Source: an uncultured Alphaproteobacteria bacterium | GTDB taxonomy: Bacteria; Pseudomonadota; Alphaproteobacteria; Rhodobacterales; Rhodobacteraceae | NCBI GenBank assembly: GCA_902556405.1 | Contig: CACDWF010000012.1 | Coordinates: 1 to 45,018, forward strand | DNA: 45,018 nt | Direction: 5' to 3' | The notes under the pieces: generated by a model | Seen by the model: the letters and a program-made list of their open reading frames with translations, nothing else | The model's database searches: none | What the model was told of the DNA's origin: nothing | Shown: piece after piece, positions 8,666-17,391 of the stretch | Layout of the letters: every line of letters begins with the position of its first letter | Position numbering within the stretch: position 1 is the stretch's first letter | Translations under genes and position numbers: made by a program

Positions 8666-9502
8666 CTAATTTTTCATACAAACCAACCTTATGCCGCCGA
8701 TAATATTTTCAGCAAAACACTTCGCTGCGGTTTTATAAAAGTCTTCAATTGTAATATAGCCATCAACACCGTGAATTTTTTCGTGTTTGTTTCTATTTGT
8801 TTGAAGCAACTTCAGACGTTCGCTTGTAAAATTTTCCCAGTCTGATGACATTTCCTTATGCTCAACAATTTCAAAACCAACGTTAGCACAGGTATCTAAA
8901 TAATCAGAATATTTTTCCAATGAATTTGCAAAGAGTTTCTTTTCTAACATTTCATTATGAGAGCGCTCAAAACCGCTCCCAAAAGTAAGATCTTCTATAA
9001 AGAGCATGCCCTTTTTATTTAACAAGTTAAAAAGTTTATTAGTATATTTTTTTCGATAAGGAATATGGTACAAGGCTAACCAAGAGACAATTTTATTAAA
9101 ACTTGGATCCCTTTGCGAAAAGTTTAAAAAATCTTGGTTTATGTGTGTAACGAAGTTTTCAAGACCTGTTCTAAGTGTTAATTCCTGCCCGACCTCTGAA
9201 TAATCTTGCTGTAGTTCCAATGCAGAAACGTGTGCTCTCGTTTTGTAAGCAATGTATCGAGATGGGCCTCCCCAGCCAGCCCCTACCTCCAAAACATTAT
9301 CATTTTCCTGAATATTAATAGAGTCTATAGCCTCTTGAACGCTTAGTGTGCCATGATAATGCAATTGGTCAAATTGATTGACGTCTTCTAAGTTTAACTT
9401 ATCGTCTTCTGAATAACCGAGCGCTTTCAAATCTTTGAATATCCTGTGAGCATCAGAATAAAGTTTCATTTCTTTTATATTATTCATACTATTAAACGGC
9501 AC
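8666..9502 (-). CDS. SAM-dependent methyltransferase, small-molecule type
   Basis: A 278-residue class I methyltransferase. Residues about 44-52 (FDQLHYHGT) and motif I, LEVGAGWGGPSRY at about 71-83, match the family containing sarcosine/dimethylglycine and phosphoethanolamine N-methyltransferases and related enzymes; SALELQ is the acidic strand-2 loop. The substrate is unknown. The given start is GTG; ATG at 9487 (MNNIKEMK) is an equally good alternative. It begins 8 nt after the CMD gene ends and runs into glnT after 33 nt, so it belongs to that operon. Confidence 0.82.
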   Translation of the reverse strand: MPFNSMNNIKEMKLYSDAHRIFKDLKALGYSEDDKLNLEDVNQFDQLHYHGTLSVQEAIDSINIQENDNVLEVGAGWGGPSRYIAYKTRAHVSALELQQDYSEVGQELTLRTGLENFVTHINQDFLNFSQRDPSFNKIVSWLALYHIPYRKKYTNKLFNLLNKKGMLFIEDLTFGSGFERSHNEMLEKKLFANSLEKYSDYLDTCANVGFEIVEHKEMSSDWENFTSERLKLLQTNRNKHEKIHGVDGYITIEDFYKTAAKCFAENIIGGIRLVCMKN

Positions 9503-9509
9503 TCTTTTC

Positions 9510-9899
9510 TTAAATTAAATTCTCTTCTTCTAAGACCTTTCTAGCTACCCTGAAGCATTCCACAGCTTGTGGAACACCACAATAAATACCAATTACGTGT
9601 ATAATTGCCCGCAATTCGTTCTTCGAAACTCCATTTTTTATTGCTCCTCTAAAATGTGTTTCCCACTCTGTCATTTTTCCAAGAGCACCAATCATCGAAA
9701 GATTCATCATTGATCGTGTTTTTGCGTCAATTACTTCATCGCCCCAACCAAAACCCCAACACCATGCCGTCATTGCTTCTTGAAAGGGACGGGAGAATTC
9801 GTCCGCTTCTTCCAGGTTTTTCTTTACATAATCCTTTCCAACCGTCGATACTCTCTGCTTAATACCCTTTTCAAATAGGTCCTCGGTAAAAATAGACAT
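9510..9899 (-). CDS. Carboxymuconolactone decarboxylase-family protein
   Basis: 129 residues, all-helical, of the CMD/AhpD fold and PcaC-like. Recognisable parts are the central TRSMMNLSMIGALGKMTEWETHFRGAIKNG and the HVIGIYCGVPQAVECF helix. The CxxC pair of AhpD-type disulfide reductases is absent, so a decarboxylase-like or unknown enzymatic role is more likely than peroxidase function. The ATG has a near-perfect Shine-Dalgarno, AAGGAGG, 5 nt upstream, suggesting strong translation. It is second in the GST-CMD-methyltransferase-GlnT run. Confidence 0.85.
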   Translation of the reverse strand: MSIFTEDLFEKGIKQRVSTVGKDYVKKNLEEADEFSRPFQEAMTAWCWGFGWGDEVIDAKTRSMMNLSMIGALGKMTEWETHFRGAIKNGVSKNELRAIIHVIGIYCGVPQAVECFRVARKVLEEENLI

Positions 9900-9949
9900 A
9901 AATATCCTCCTTTTTTAATTAATTTTTGGCACTTCTTGCTAACTAAAAT

Positions 9950-10558
9950 TTACAGCTTGTGAAATAATAATACTTTCTTTACCGCATCATCTTCCTTCAT
10001 GTGAGAAATAAATTTACCTAAATTATCTTTATCATTAACTAAATTATCTATACTAGGGTCCCATCTCGTTACCATATACAAATAATAATCCACCGCTGAT
10101 TTGTTTTCCCCTAGTAAATAGGGATTAAGTTTGATGTTTATATATTTATAAGCGGTTTCACGGTTTTGAGCGGCTAGCTTTCCAACATCCTCTGCAACAT
10201 CTCTGGGCGCATAACGGTGCGAGTAAAACTGCCTATGATATCCTGCATATATTGACGTCGCTATCATCGCTAAATACTGCCATAAAAGGTTACGCTCAGA
10301 CGAAGAGGTGTGAGGAGCCAATTGAGGGAACTTTTCTATCAAATGGGTCACAATTGCTACTGTTTCAAATATGGTTTGCCCATCTGGACAGACTAAAACT
10401 GGTATTTTTGAAAAAGGACTTATACTCTTAAATGCATCCTCCTGTGCCTCTTCGATAGATATATTTTTAAAATCGTACTCAACATTTGCAGCAGTTAACA
10501 AAAACTCAGCGATCAATGATCCTGCCCTCGGACGCCCTATTACCATGTATTTTTTCAT
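9950..10558 (-). CDS. Glutathione S-transferase family protein
   Basis: This 202-residue protein has a thioredoxin-like N-terminal half (VIGRPRAGSLIAEFLL, then SPFSKIPVLVCPDGQTIFETVAIVTHL with the cis-proline and the Glu-Thr that hold glutathione) and a helical C-terminal half. An AAAGGA ribosome site precedes the ATG. It heads the minus-strand run towards glnT and is divergent from the oxidoreductase at 10643. The substrate is unknown. Confidence 0.82.
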   Translation of the reverse strand: MKKYMVIGRPRAGSLIAEFLLTAANVEYDFKNISIEEAQEDAFKSISPFSKIPVLVCPDGQTIFETVAIVTHLIEKFPQLAPHTSSSERNLLWQYLAMIATSIYAGYHRQFYSHRYAPRDVAEDVGKLAAQNRETAYKYINIKLNPYLLGENKSAVDYYLYMVTRWDPSIDNLVNDKDNLGKFISHMKEDDAVKKVLLFHKL

Positions 10559-10642
10559 ATAATATTCCTTTCAGGGTAATATTAATTTAAAGTATATAAA
10601 GCAATTAAATATTAGAGTATAAAGTCACAAAATTATTAAAAG

Positions 10643-11941
10643 ATGTTTTTATATAATGAAGTTCAAAAAAGAGAAGCCAATCAGGAACGGGTAAGGGTTG
10701 GACTGATTGGCGCCGGAAAATTTGGATCCATGTTTTTATCTCAAGTACCCTTCAGCGTTGGTTTAGAAGTAATTTCAATTGTAGATATCAGCGTAGAGAA
10801 TGCTAAAAAAAATTGCAGAGATGTAGGCTGGACTGAAGAACAGATAGAGTCAGTATTATTTTTTGATAATTTGAAAAAGATGGTCTCTCAGACCAAAATA
10901 GATGTTTTGGTAGAAGCTACCGGAGATCCTTTAGAGGGAACAAAACACGCTCTTATTGCGATAGAGGAAGGGTTGGATATTGTTATGGTCAATGTTGAGG
11001 CTGATGTATTGAGCGGACCATATCTTGCAAAAGAAGCGGACAAGGCAGGTGTAGTATATTCTATGGCGTATGGTGATCAACCGGCTCTTACTACGGAACT
11101 CGTTGAATGGGCACGTGCATCTGGGTTTCACGTGGTCGCAGCAGGCAAAGGAACAAAATATCTACCTGAATATCATTATAGTACACCCGATACCGTTTGG
11201 GATTACTATGGGCTAAATAGAGAAGAGGCTTTATCTGCCGGAATGAATAGTAGAATGTTTAATTCTTTTTTGGATGGAACAAAATCAGCTTTGGAAATGG
11301 CTGCAATAAGCAACGCTACGTACTTAAAACCTCCTCCCAATGGCCTACAGTTTCCTCCAGCTGGAATGGATCATCTCTCTCATGTTTTAAGACCTCAAGT
11401 TGATGGAGGTATTTTAGAGTCATCGGGCACAGTTGAAGTCGTATCTTCTTTAGAAAGGGACGGAAGACCAGTTTTTAAAGACCTCAGGTGGGGCGTTTAT
11501 GTAGTGCTTGAAGCAGCAAATGAATATGCAGCAAAATGTTTTACTCAATACGGAATGAATACAGACAATACTGGACGATATTCCTCAATGTACAAGCCAT
11601 TTCATCTTATAGGAATGGAATTGAACACATCAATCTTCTCCGCTGCTATTTTAAAGAAAGCTACCGGATGCACGAAAGAATTTTCTGGAGATGTAATTGC
11701 AACTGCAAAACAAAAACTAAAAAAAGGGCAGTTATTGGATGGCGAAGGAGGCTTTACCGTTTGGGGAAAACTTTACCAAGCAGATTTTGCAAAAAAAATA
11801 AATGGGTTACCGATAGGTCTTGCCAATAATGTTAAATTAAAGAATGACGTTGAAAAAGATGCACCAGTATGTTGGTCGGATGCCGACCTTGATATCAACT
11901 GTCCAGTGGTAAAGATAAGAGAAAAAATAAAATTAAGCTGA
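10643..11941 (+). CDS. Homoserine-dehydrogenase-like NAD(P) oxidoreductase
   Basis: A 432-residue oxidoreductase. The Rossmann domain has GLIGAGKFGS at about 21-30, IDVLVEATGDP and MVNVEADVLSGPYL, as in the homoserine-dehydrogenase-like proteins often labelled SAF-domain or FlgA-like. The C-terminal part (LLDGEGGFTVWGKL...LPIGLANNVKL) matches the SAF-like end of that family. Known relatives sit in sugar-acid or polyol catabolic operons and are poorly characterised, so no substrate is assigned. It starts a plus-strand set with two SDRs and an MFS carrier. ATG at 10643 lacks a good ribosome site. Confidence 0.78.
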   Translation: MFLYNEVQKREANQERVRVGLIGAGKFGSMFLSQVPFSVGLEVISIVDISVENAKKNCRDVGWTEEQIESVLFFDNLKKMVSQTKIDVLVEATGDPLEGTKHALIAIEEGLDIVMVNVEADVLSGPYLAKEADKAGVVYSMAYGDQPALTTELVEWARASGFHVVAAGKGTKYLPEYHYSTPDTVWDYYGLNREEALSAGMNSRMFNSFLDGTKSALEMAAISNATYLKPPPNGLQFPPAGMDHLSHVLRPQVDGGILESSGTVEVVSSLERDGRPVFKDLRWGVYVVLEAANEYAAKCFTQYGMNTDNTGRYSSMYKPFHLIGMELNTSIFSAAILKKATGCTKEFSGDVIATAKQKLKKGQLLDGEGGFTVWGKLYQADFAKKINGLPIGLANNVKLKNDVEKDAPVCWSDADLDINCPVVKIREKIKLS

Positions 11942-11964
11942 AATAAAGATTACCTAAGCGTAAA

Positions 11965-11993
11965 TTAATAAGTATCATTAACTAGATTATAAT
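11965..11993 (+). promoter_or_regulatory. Sigma70-like promoter before the first SDR
   Basis: TTAATA at 11965-11970, a 17-nt spacer and TATAAT at 11988-11993. The predicted transcript would begin near 12000, only about 10 nt before the ATG at 12010 and right at the GGGGA ribosome site, so the leader would be very short. Confidence 0.4.
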
Positions 11994-12009
11994 TACTTTG
12001 GGGACTTTT

Positions 12010-12702
12010 ATGGCAGGGTCGGTATTGATTGTGGGTGTTGGTTTGGGCCTGAGCGCTTCATTAGCACGACTGTTTTATTCTGAAAAGAAAACTATCTGTT
12101 TAGCATCAAGAAATACAGAAAAATTAGCATCGCTCAAAGAGGAAACGAATGCTCATGTTTATACCTGTGATGCTGCTGATCCAATTCATGTAGAGGAGTT
12201 GTTCAAAAAAACTGACGAGGCAATAGGAACTCCGGAAATTGTAATCTACAATCCTTCGGCTCGGGTAAGAGGATCAATCGTAGACTTAGACCCTAATGAA
12301 ACTAAAAAAGCCATTGAAATAACGTGCTACGGAGGCTTTTTAGTTGCGCAGCAAGCTGCAAAAAGAATGTTAAAAAAAGGAGAAGGAAATATCTTCTTAA
12401 CCAGTGCATCAGCAGCAGTTAAGGGCTTCCCCCTTTCTTCTGTGTTTGCAATGGGAAAGTTTGGATTGAGAGGGCTAGCACAATCATTAGCACGAGAACT
12501 GCATCCCCAAAACATACACGTAGGCCATTTCGTTATTGATGGGGGCATAAGTGCAGCCCATCGTGAAGAGAGACAAGAAGACGGCTCATACAAATTTTTA
12601 GATCCTGATGAAATCGCAAAAAGCTATTTGCATTTTTATCAACAACATAAAAGCTCTTGGTCTTGGGAAATTGAGTTGCGGCCTTGGGTTGAAAAATTCT
12701 AG
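12010..12702 (+). CDS. Atypical SDR-family protein lacking the catalytic tyrosine
   Basis: 230 residues with an SDR Rossmann fold. The nucleotide loop is GVGLGLSASLARLF at about 9-22. The usual active site YxxxK reads FAMGK (F146, K150), and upstream serines are at S132/S134. The RGLAQSLARELHPQNIHVGHFVIDGGI ending is characteristic of a subfamily in which Phe replaces Tyr. Normal hydride-transfer chemistry is therefore doubtful. I chose the ATG at 12010 because GGGGA lies 5-9 nt upstream; the longer TTG start at 11998 has no support. It lies 18 nt before the next SDR. Confidence 0.8.
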   Translation: MAGSVLIVGVGLGLSASLARLFYSEKKTICLASRNTEKLASLKEETNAHVYTCDAADPIHVEELFKKTDEAIGTPEIVIYNPSARVRGSIVDLDPNETKKAIEITCYGGFLVAQQAAKRMLKKGEGNIFLTSASAAVKGFPLSSVFAMGKFGLRGLAQSLARELHPQNIHVGHFVIDGGISAAHREERQEDGSYKFLDPDEIAKSYLHFYQQHKSSWSWEIELRPWVEKF

Positions 12703-12720
12703 ATAATTGTTTGGATAAAA

Positions 12721-13506
12721 GTGTTAGAGAGTTTAAAAAAGAAGACATGCCTAATTACTGGAGCTCGCACAGGCATTGGACTATCTATAGGGCAAACGTT
12801 AGCCAAAAATGGTTATAGAGTTATATTTTCGGGTAGAAGTGTAAATGATTGTAAAGACACCGTTAATCAGCTTGTTACAGACGGCTATGAAGCAGTTGAG
12901 TCCCCAATAGATTTATCAAACCTTTCTTCTTTAAAACAGCAAACTGAGATGGCCTTATCGATTTGGGGAACTGTTGATATTTTAATCAATAATGGTGCGG
13001 TAATTGAACCTATTACTTCGTTAGGAAAAATAGAATTACAAGACTTTGAGAAAGCCGTTAGGGTGAATTATCTAGCTCCGTCTCTATTGATATCATATTG
13101 TTGGAACAACCTGTTGAAAAATAGAGGAAAAGTCATAAATGTACTGTCAGGCGCATCAATAAACGCAATAGAGGGTTGGACAGCCTATTGTTCGACAAAA
13201 GCCGCACTTCATATGATTAATCAGCAGACACATCTTGAAGGTAATCAGTATGGGATCTCATCAATTGGACTAAGCCCTGGGATGGTTGACACCGATATGC
13301 AAGGCAAAATTAGAGCCAGTGGGATAAATAAAGTCTCAAAAGTAAGAAAAGAAGACCTAATAAACTCAAAAAAAACAGGCTTATTTGCTTTATGGTGTAC
13401 TTCAAGTGATGCCAATGAATTTTCTGGGAAAATGATTTCAGAGAATGATCAGATTGTTAGTGAAAAATACGAAGCTTGGATAAACGCACAGAATCTTAAG
13501 TTGTAA
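12721..13506 (+). CDS. Classical SDR-family NAD(P)-dependent oxidoreductase
   Basis: A 261-residue classical short-chain dehydrogenase with a complete site: TGARTGIG at about 13-20, ILINNGA at about 87-93, S143 in NVLSGAS, Y156/K160 in YCSTK, and SPGMVDTDM after it. The start is GTG with GGAT just upstream. It is the third gene of the set at 10643-14834 and probably the active dehydrogenase partner of the atypical SDR. The substrate is unknown. Confidence 0.82.
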   Translation: MLESLKKKTCLITGARTGIGLSIGQTLAKNGYRVIFSGRSVNDCKDTVNQLVTDGYEAVESPIDLSNLSSLKQQTEMALSIWGTVDILINNGAVIEPITSLGKIELQDFEKAVRVNYLAPSLLISYCWNNLLKNRGKVINVLSGASINAIEGWTAYCSTKAALHMINQQTHLEGNQYGISSIGLSPGMVDTDMQGKIRASGINKVSKVRKEDLINSKKTGLFALWCTSSDANEFSGKMISENDQIVSEKYEAWINAQNLKL

Positions 13507-13515
13507 CTTTTACAT

Positions 13516-13553
13516 TAAGCGCTTAGTATGCGACTACTAGAACTTTGCTAGTA
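13516..13553. promoter_or_regulatory. Two palindromes upstream of the MFS transporter gene
   Basis: The perfect 10-bp palindrome TAAGCGCTTA at 13516-13525 has the CG-centred form of LacI-family operators. It is followed by TACTAG-AACTTTG-CTAGTA at 13535-13553, a 6-bp inverted repeat. Both lie in the gap before the transporter gene. No regulator gene is nearby. Confidence 0.3.
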
Positions 13554-13619
13554 TTTGGCATCCAGTGTCTTGGGTCTTTTTTTCTATTATTCAAAAAAAG
13601 TTTTTTTAAAGGATCAAAA

Positions 13620-14834
13620 TTGAGCAACAAAAGTAGTGTAGTTAGAGATCCCCTTTATGGATGGGTAATGGTCATTTCTGTCTTTACTCTAACCGCTCTA
13701 TCATTTGGCACAATGGGTTCGATATCTGTTTTCTTAAAGCCATTATCAAATGAATTTGGGTGGACACGCGCGAATACAGCTTTTGGGTATACAGTCGCTT
13801 CTCTAGGCTCTGCTTTTTTTGGAATTATCTGGGGCTATGTCGCCGATAAATATGGAACAAGAATTTTTGGCTTTTTTGCTACGTTTTCTATGGTCTCCTG
13901 CTTATTTTTTCTTAGTAAACAGAATAATATCCTTCATTTTTACGCATTATATTTTTGTTTTGGCGCCTTTGGAAATGCGGTTGTTGGTTCTCCTCTTTAT
14001 GCCAACGTCGGCTTTTGGTTTAAGAAAAATCCTGGCTTAGCAATTGGGATAACTGCGGCGGGTGGGGCAGCTGGCCAAGGGTTAATTCCTTTATTATCAA
14101 CATATCTAATCAAGACTTACGGGTGGCAGGATGCTTATATGTATCTGTCCTACATATATCTTTTGATAATGGCTCCTTTTTCTTTCCTGATTAAGGAGTC
14201 GCCATGGCGAGAAAGAGCTCGTATTGCCATAAAAGATGAAGTCAGGGATTTTCCACTTAGTGAAAAAGAAGTTATTACTTGGATTTCGTGTGCTGTGATT
14301 TTTTGCTGTATATGCATGTCGGTACCTATTGTTCATTTAATACCCTTACTTACAGACGCTTCATTCTCAGAGGACTTTGCCGCTAGCGTTTTCCTTGTTC
14401 TAATGGTCTTTGGAATAGTTGGACGCATAATTAGTGGCAAACTTGGAGATATTTTTGGTGCTCTTCCTACATACATTCTAATGTCTATCGGCCAAACAAT
14501 TACGGTTCTTGGTTTCCCATACATAGATTTAAAAGTTGGTTTATTTATTCTTGCTGCAGCTTTTGGTTTTACATATTCCGGTGTAATGTCAGCAATTTTA
14601 GTCTGTGCTAGAATGATGGTATCGGCAAAGTTAGCTGGCAGAGCAATGGCCCTAGGTTCTTTTTTTGGGTGGGTAGGTATGGGCTTAGGCGGCTATTTTG
14701 GAGGGTTACTTTTTGATATAAAAGGCGATTACACTTGGTCATTCCAGTTTGCTTCGTTGATGGGGTCTGTTAATCTTTTAATCCTCTGGCAATTTTATTT
14801 ACGAATAAGGGCCAAGCGAGAAGTAATAGCTTGA
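13620..14834 (+). CDS. Major facilitator superfamily transporter
   Basis: A 404-residue membrane carrier of about 12 hydrophobic helices. The helix 2-3 loop GYVADKYGTR and its repeat in the second half, GKLGDIFG, are the MFS signature motifs. GSISVFLKPLSNEFGWTR near the N-terminus resembles the oxalate/monocarboxylate (OFA/MCT-like) group, suggesting an organic-acid substrate. I chose TTG at 13620 over the longer in-frame TTG at 13545 because AAAGGA sits 6 nt upstream and the extra 25 residues are not family-like. It ends 2 nt before the convergent M24 gene. Confidence 0.83.
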   Translation: MSNKSSVVRDPLYGWVMVISVFTLTALSFGTMGSISVFLKPLSNEFGWTRANTAFGYTVASLGSAFFGIIWGYVADKYGTRIFGFFATFSMVSCLFFLSKQNNILHFYALYFCFGAFGNAVVGSPLYANVGFWFKKNPGLAIGITAAGGAAGQGLIPLLSTYLIKTYGWQDAYMYLSYIYLLIMAPFSFLIKESPWRERARIAIKDEVRDFPLSEKEVITWISCAVIFCCICMSVPIVHLIPLLTDASFSEDFAASVFLVLMVFGIVGRIISGKLGDIFGALPTYILMSIGQTITVLGFPYIDLKVGLFILAAAFGFTYSGVMSAILVCARMMVSAKLAGRAMALGSFFGWVGMGLGGYFGGLLFDIKGDYTWSFQFASLMGSVNLLILWQFYLRIRAKREVIA

Positions 14835-14836
14835 AA

Positions 14837-16009
14837 CTATCTTATTATTGGTAACTCTCTTGGTGCCCTTTTAGTTAATAAGATTGGTCCATCCTTTGAA
14901 ACAAAAACATTTTCTTCATGAACTATAATTTTTCCAGGTTTGTACTCTATCGATGGCTCGATAGTGAGAACCATATTTTCCTGAATAATAGCATTATCAA
15001 AAGAAGAGATTGATGGAGGTTCCGTCAATTGAAGTCCAACTCCATGACCATATCTACCTTCACCTCTAACCAAAAATCCAAAGTCTTCAATTTTTTTGTT
15101 TATTTTTTTCCATACATCTTGTGTCTTCGCACCTGGTACTAAATTTTTAATTCCCTCTTCTGTTGCATGCCATAAAATTTCGTTTGATCTTTTGAGTTCG
15201 TCAGATGCTGTTCCAATTGCAAAGTTTCTATCGAAATCACAAAAATAACCATCAAACGTAGCACCCGTATCTATGAAAAGGAAGTCCCCTGAAGAAATCA
15301 ATTTATCTGTTGGATTTCCTATAATTTGCGAGACCCCTCCTCTACCTGATACAACAGGCAAGTAAGGAATACTATCCACTCCTCCTTTTAAAATTTCTTT
15401 TGTCACCTTTTTTGCTACATCACGCTCACTGTCGCTAGCCGATATAAACGTCGGTAAAACACAAAAAACTTCACTGACAATTTGTGCCACTTTCTCTATT
15501 TTTTTTATCTCATTTAAGGTCTTAACTGATCGAAGTGCCCAAATCAAAGAGGCCCCATCAACAATGTCAAACTTAAAGTTATCCTTGAGAAGGTTAAAAT
15601 CTATGGCCGGCATTCTGATGCTCATTTCTTTTCCTAATTCTGCACCAATAGCACCGAACCGACTTGGAAGAGACTCCAAGAGAGCTTTTAAGGGAAAGAT
15701 GTCATCTCCTTTGAGATTTGGAGATGGCCATGTATGAATGTCATTTACAAATGTTTTTTTGAAAAGCTTTTCACCTATTTCTGGAATTATAGCTATGGGG
15801 TTGCCAAAAAGTGGTACAACTAAAAACCACGGTCTGGTAGGACTCTCCCAGAAGTTAGTATCAATACCAGTAAAATATCTCAGGTTTGATGGAATGGTAA
15901 TCAATAGAGCGTCGAGTTTATTTTCATATAAAAGTTCTTGAGCTCTTTGAAGACGGGTTTCAAATTCCTCGTTTGAAAAACCATACTCTAGTGTTTTGGA
16001 GTTTCTCAT
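14837..16009 (-). CDS. M24 metallopeptidase, Xaa-Pro aminopeptidase/prolidase-like
   Basis: This 390-residue pita-bread hydrolase has an N-terminal creatinase-type domain (about 15-150, with LLITIPSNLRYFTGI) and a C-terminal M24 domain. All five metal ligands are visible: Asp in FIDTGATFDG, Asp in CDFDRNF, His in YGHGVGLQL, Glu in TIEPSIEY and Glu in VHEENVFV. Retention of these residues argues for a metal peptidase or related C-N hydrolase such as ectoine hydrolase, and against creatinase itself. The start is ATG at 16009 rather than the TTG two codons earlier. It lies downstream of an amino-oxidase-like gene on the same strand, so the two may process one N-containing substrate. Confidence 0.83.
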   Translation of the reverse strand: MRNSKTLEYGFSNEEFETRLQRAQELLYENKLDALLITIPSNLRYFTGIDTNFWESPTRPWFLVVPLFGNPIAIIPEIGEKLFKKTFVNDIHTWPSPNLKGDDIFPLKALLESLPSRFGAIGAELGKEMSIRMPAIDFNLLKDNFKFDIVDGASLIWALRSVKTLNEIKKIEKVAQIVSEVFCVLPTFISASDSERDVAKKVTKEILKGGVDSIPYLPVVSGRGGVSQIIGNPTDKLISSGDFLFIDTGATFDGYFCDFDRNFAIGTASDELKRSNEILWHATEEGIKNLVPGAKTQDVWKKINKKIEDFGFLVRGEGRYGHGVGLQLTEPPSISSFDNAIIQENMVLTIEPSIEYKPGKIIVHEENVFVSKDGPILLTKRAPRELPIIR

Positions 16010-16063
16010 TCCCAAAGTTTAGATAAAAAATTACTTAATTGTCGATTAACTTTTACTTCTCAA

Positions 16064-17362
16064 TCACGCGAAGTCAAAATAATCTTTCATCTGTAAATAT
16101 TTATACTTTAACTCAGCGATATAGGGACCAATTAAACCACCATTCCATTTTCTACTAAATTTATTGAAAACTTGATAGTTGTTACCTTTTCCAAGCATAA
16201 AATCAGCAAGAACCATAGCAGCACCTGGCGCTGTATTCATTCCATGGCCCCCAAATCCCATTATTGTGAAAACATTCTTATCTTCATGTCCAATCCTTGT
16301 CGCTCCAACATAAGGCATATAATGGCTTGCATAGGCCATATTGCCAGACCAGACATAATCTATCTCTATATTTTTTAACTCAGGGAAAAAATAGCTTATT
16401 TCCTTGGAAATTACCTTTTTTAAACTTGAACGACTATAATTTGCTACCGCGGATATGCCCCTTCCCCATGAAAGTCTATTTCCAGGCAAAACACGGTAAT
16501 AATTTCCCGCCCTGCGGTTATCACTGAACCCCAATGGTTTTTTTAGTACGGACTGAAGTTCATCTCCCATTGGCTTTGTTACGCCAATGAACGTTTTTAT
16601 GGGTAACCAATAGTTTTTTAACTCATTGATTTCTTTTCCACCATAGCCACCTGTAGCAAATACTATCTTTTCAGATTGCATATTAAACACTCTATTATTG
16701 TGAACAATACTAGCGTGTATCTTTCCACTATTTCTTTGATAGTTAACAAACTTACAATTTTCGAAAATCGAAGCCCCCAAGGTAATACAATCCTGAGCAA
16801 GAGCCTTCATAAAATTTAAAGGATGGAATTGAAATGAATCTTTTCTTAAAACACCGCAAGAGTATTTATCAGAGCATACGTACTTATTAAGTTTTCCCTT
16901 ATTAATGAATTCCTCATTTTGTGAAAATAACTGATTTTGAGTAAAAATATCTCTTTCAACCTTTTCAACATTATTTGATAAGAAACATTTTATAACGCCT
17001 GGTTGAAGATTTGCGTGCTCATACCCTTTGGACATACACTTTTTTTTCATCCATTGGACGCCAGTTGCTGCAATCTGTTCCAGTTTAACAACCTCCTCTT
17101 TAGATAGGCACTTCATTAACACCTCATAATCTTGTGCCCACCCAGAAAGGCAAAAACCGCCATTGCGTCCAGATGCACCACTGCCAATCTGTTTTTCTTC
17201 TATTAAGACAGCATCGACATTATTTTTTTTTAAGTTATACAACAAACTCAGACCAGCTAGCCCACCCCCTACGATCAAAACATCGCATGTGCAGTTGTTT
17301 TTTAGCTCACGCTTTCCTTTAAATTCGCTGTATACCGTATCATCATACCATGTGCTATTCAT
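16064..17362 (-). CDS. FAD-dependent DAO-family amino oxidase
   Basis: A 432-residue flavoenzyme resembling gamma-glutamylputrescine oxidase (PuuB) and other DAO-fold amine oxidases/dehydrogenases. FAD binding is shown by VLIVGGGLAGLS (GGGLAG at 32-37) and GASGRNGGFCLSGWAQ; the C-terminal GFGGHGMNTAPGAA closes the site. ATG at 17362 is preferred over TTG at 17374 because homologues begin close to it. The true amine substrate is unknown. It lies 29 nt downstream of the redox-type cyclase gene and 54 nt upstream of the peptidase gene, so the three may be one transcript. Confidence 0.83.
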   Translation of the reverse strand: MNSTWYDDTVYSEFKGKRELKNNCTCDVLIVGGGLAGLSLLYNLKKNNVDAVLIEEKQIGSGASGRNGGFCLSGWAQDYEVLMKCLSKEEVVKLEQIAATGVQWMKKKCMSKGYEHANLQPGVIKCFLSNNVEKVERDIFTQNQLFSQNEEFINKGKLNKYVCSDKYSCGVLRKDSFQFHPLNFMKALAQDCITLGASIFENCKFVNYQRNSGKIHASIVHNNRVFNMQSEKIVFATGGYGGKEINELKNYWLPIKTFIGVTKPMGDELQSVLKKPLGFSDNRRAGNYYRVLPGNRLSWGRGISAVANYSRSSLKKVISKEISYFFPELKNIEIDYVWSGNMAYASHYMPYVGATRIGHEDKNVFTIMGFGGHGMNTAPGAAMVLADFMLGKGNNYQVFNKFSRKWNGGLIGPYIAELKYKYLQMKDYFDFA

Positions 17363-17391
17363 ATTAATTATCAATTACTTGTTTCGAAAAA

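Noticed and set aside
13545..13619. N-terminal extension of the MFS gene from TTG at 13545
   Set aside because: A good AAAGGA site precedes the later TTG at 13620, and the extra residues overlap the palindromes and are not family-like.
14837..16009. Creatinase assignment for the M24 protein
   Set aside because: All five metal ligands are present, whereas creatinase lacks a metal site.
16015..16015. TTG start two codons upstream for the M24 gene
   Set aside because: It adds only two residues and has no ribosome site; ATG at 16009 is simpler.
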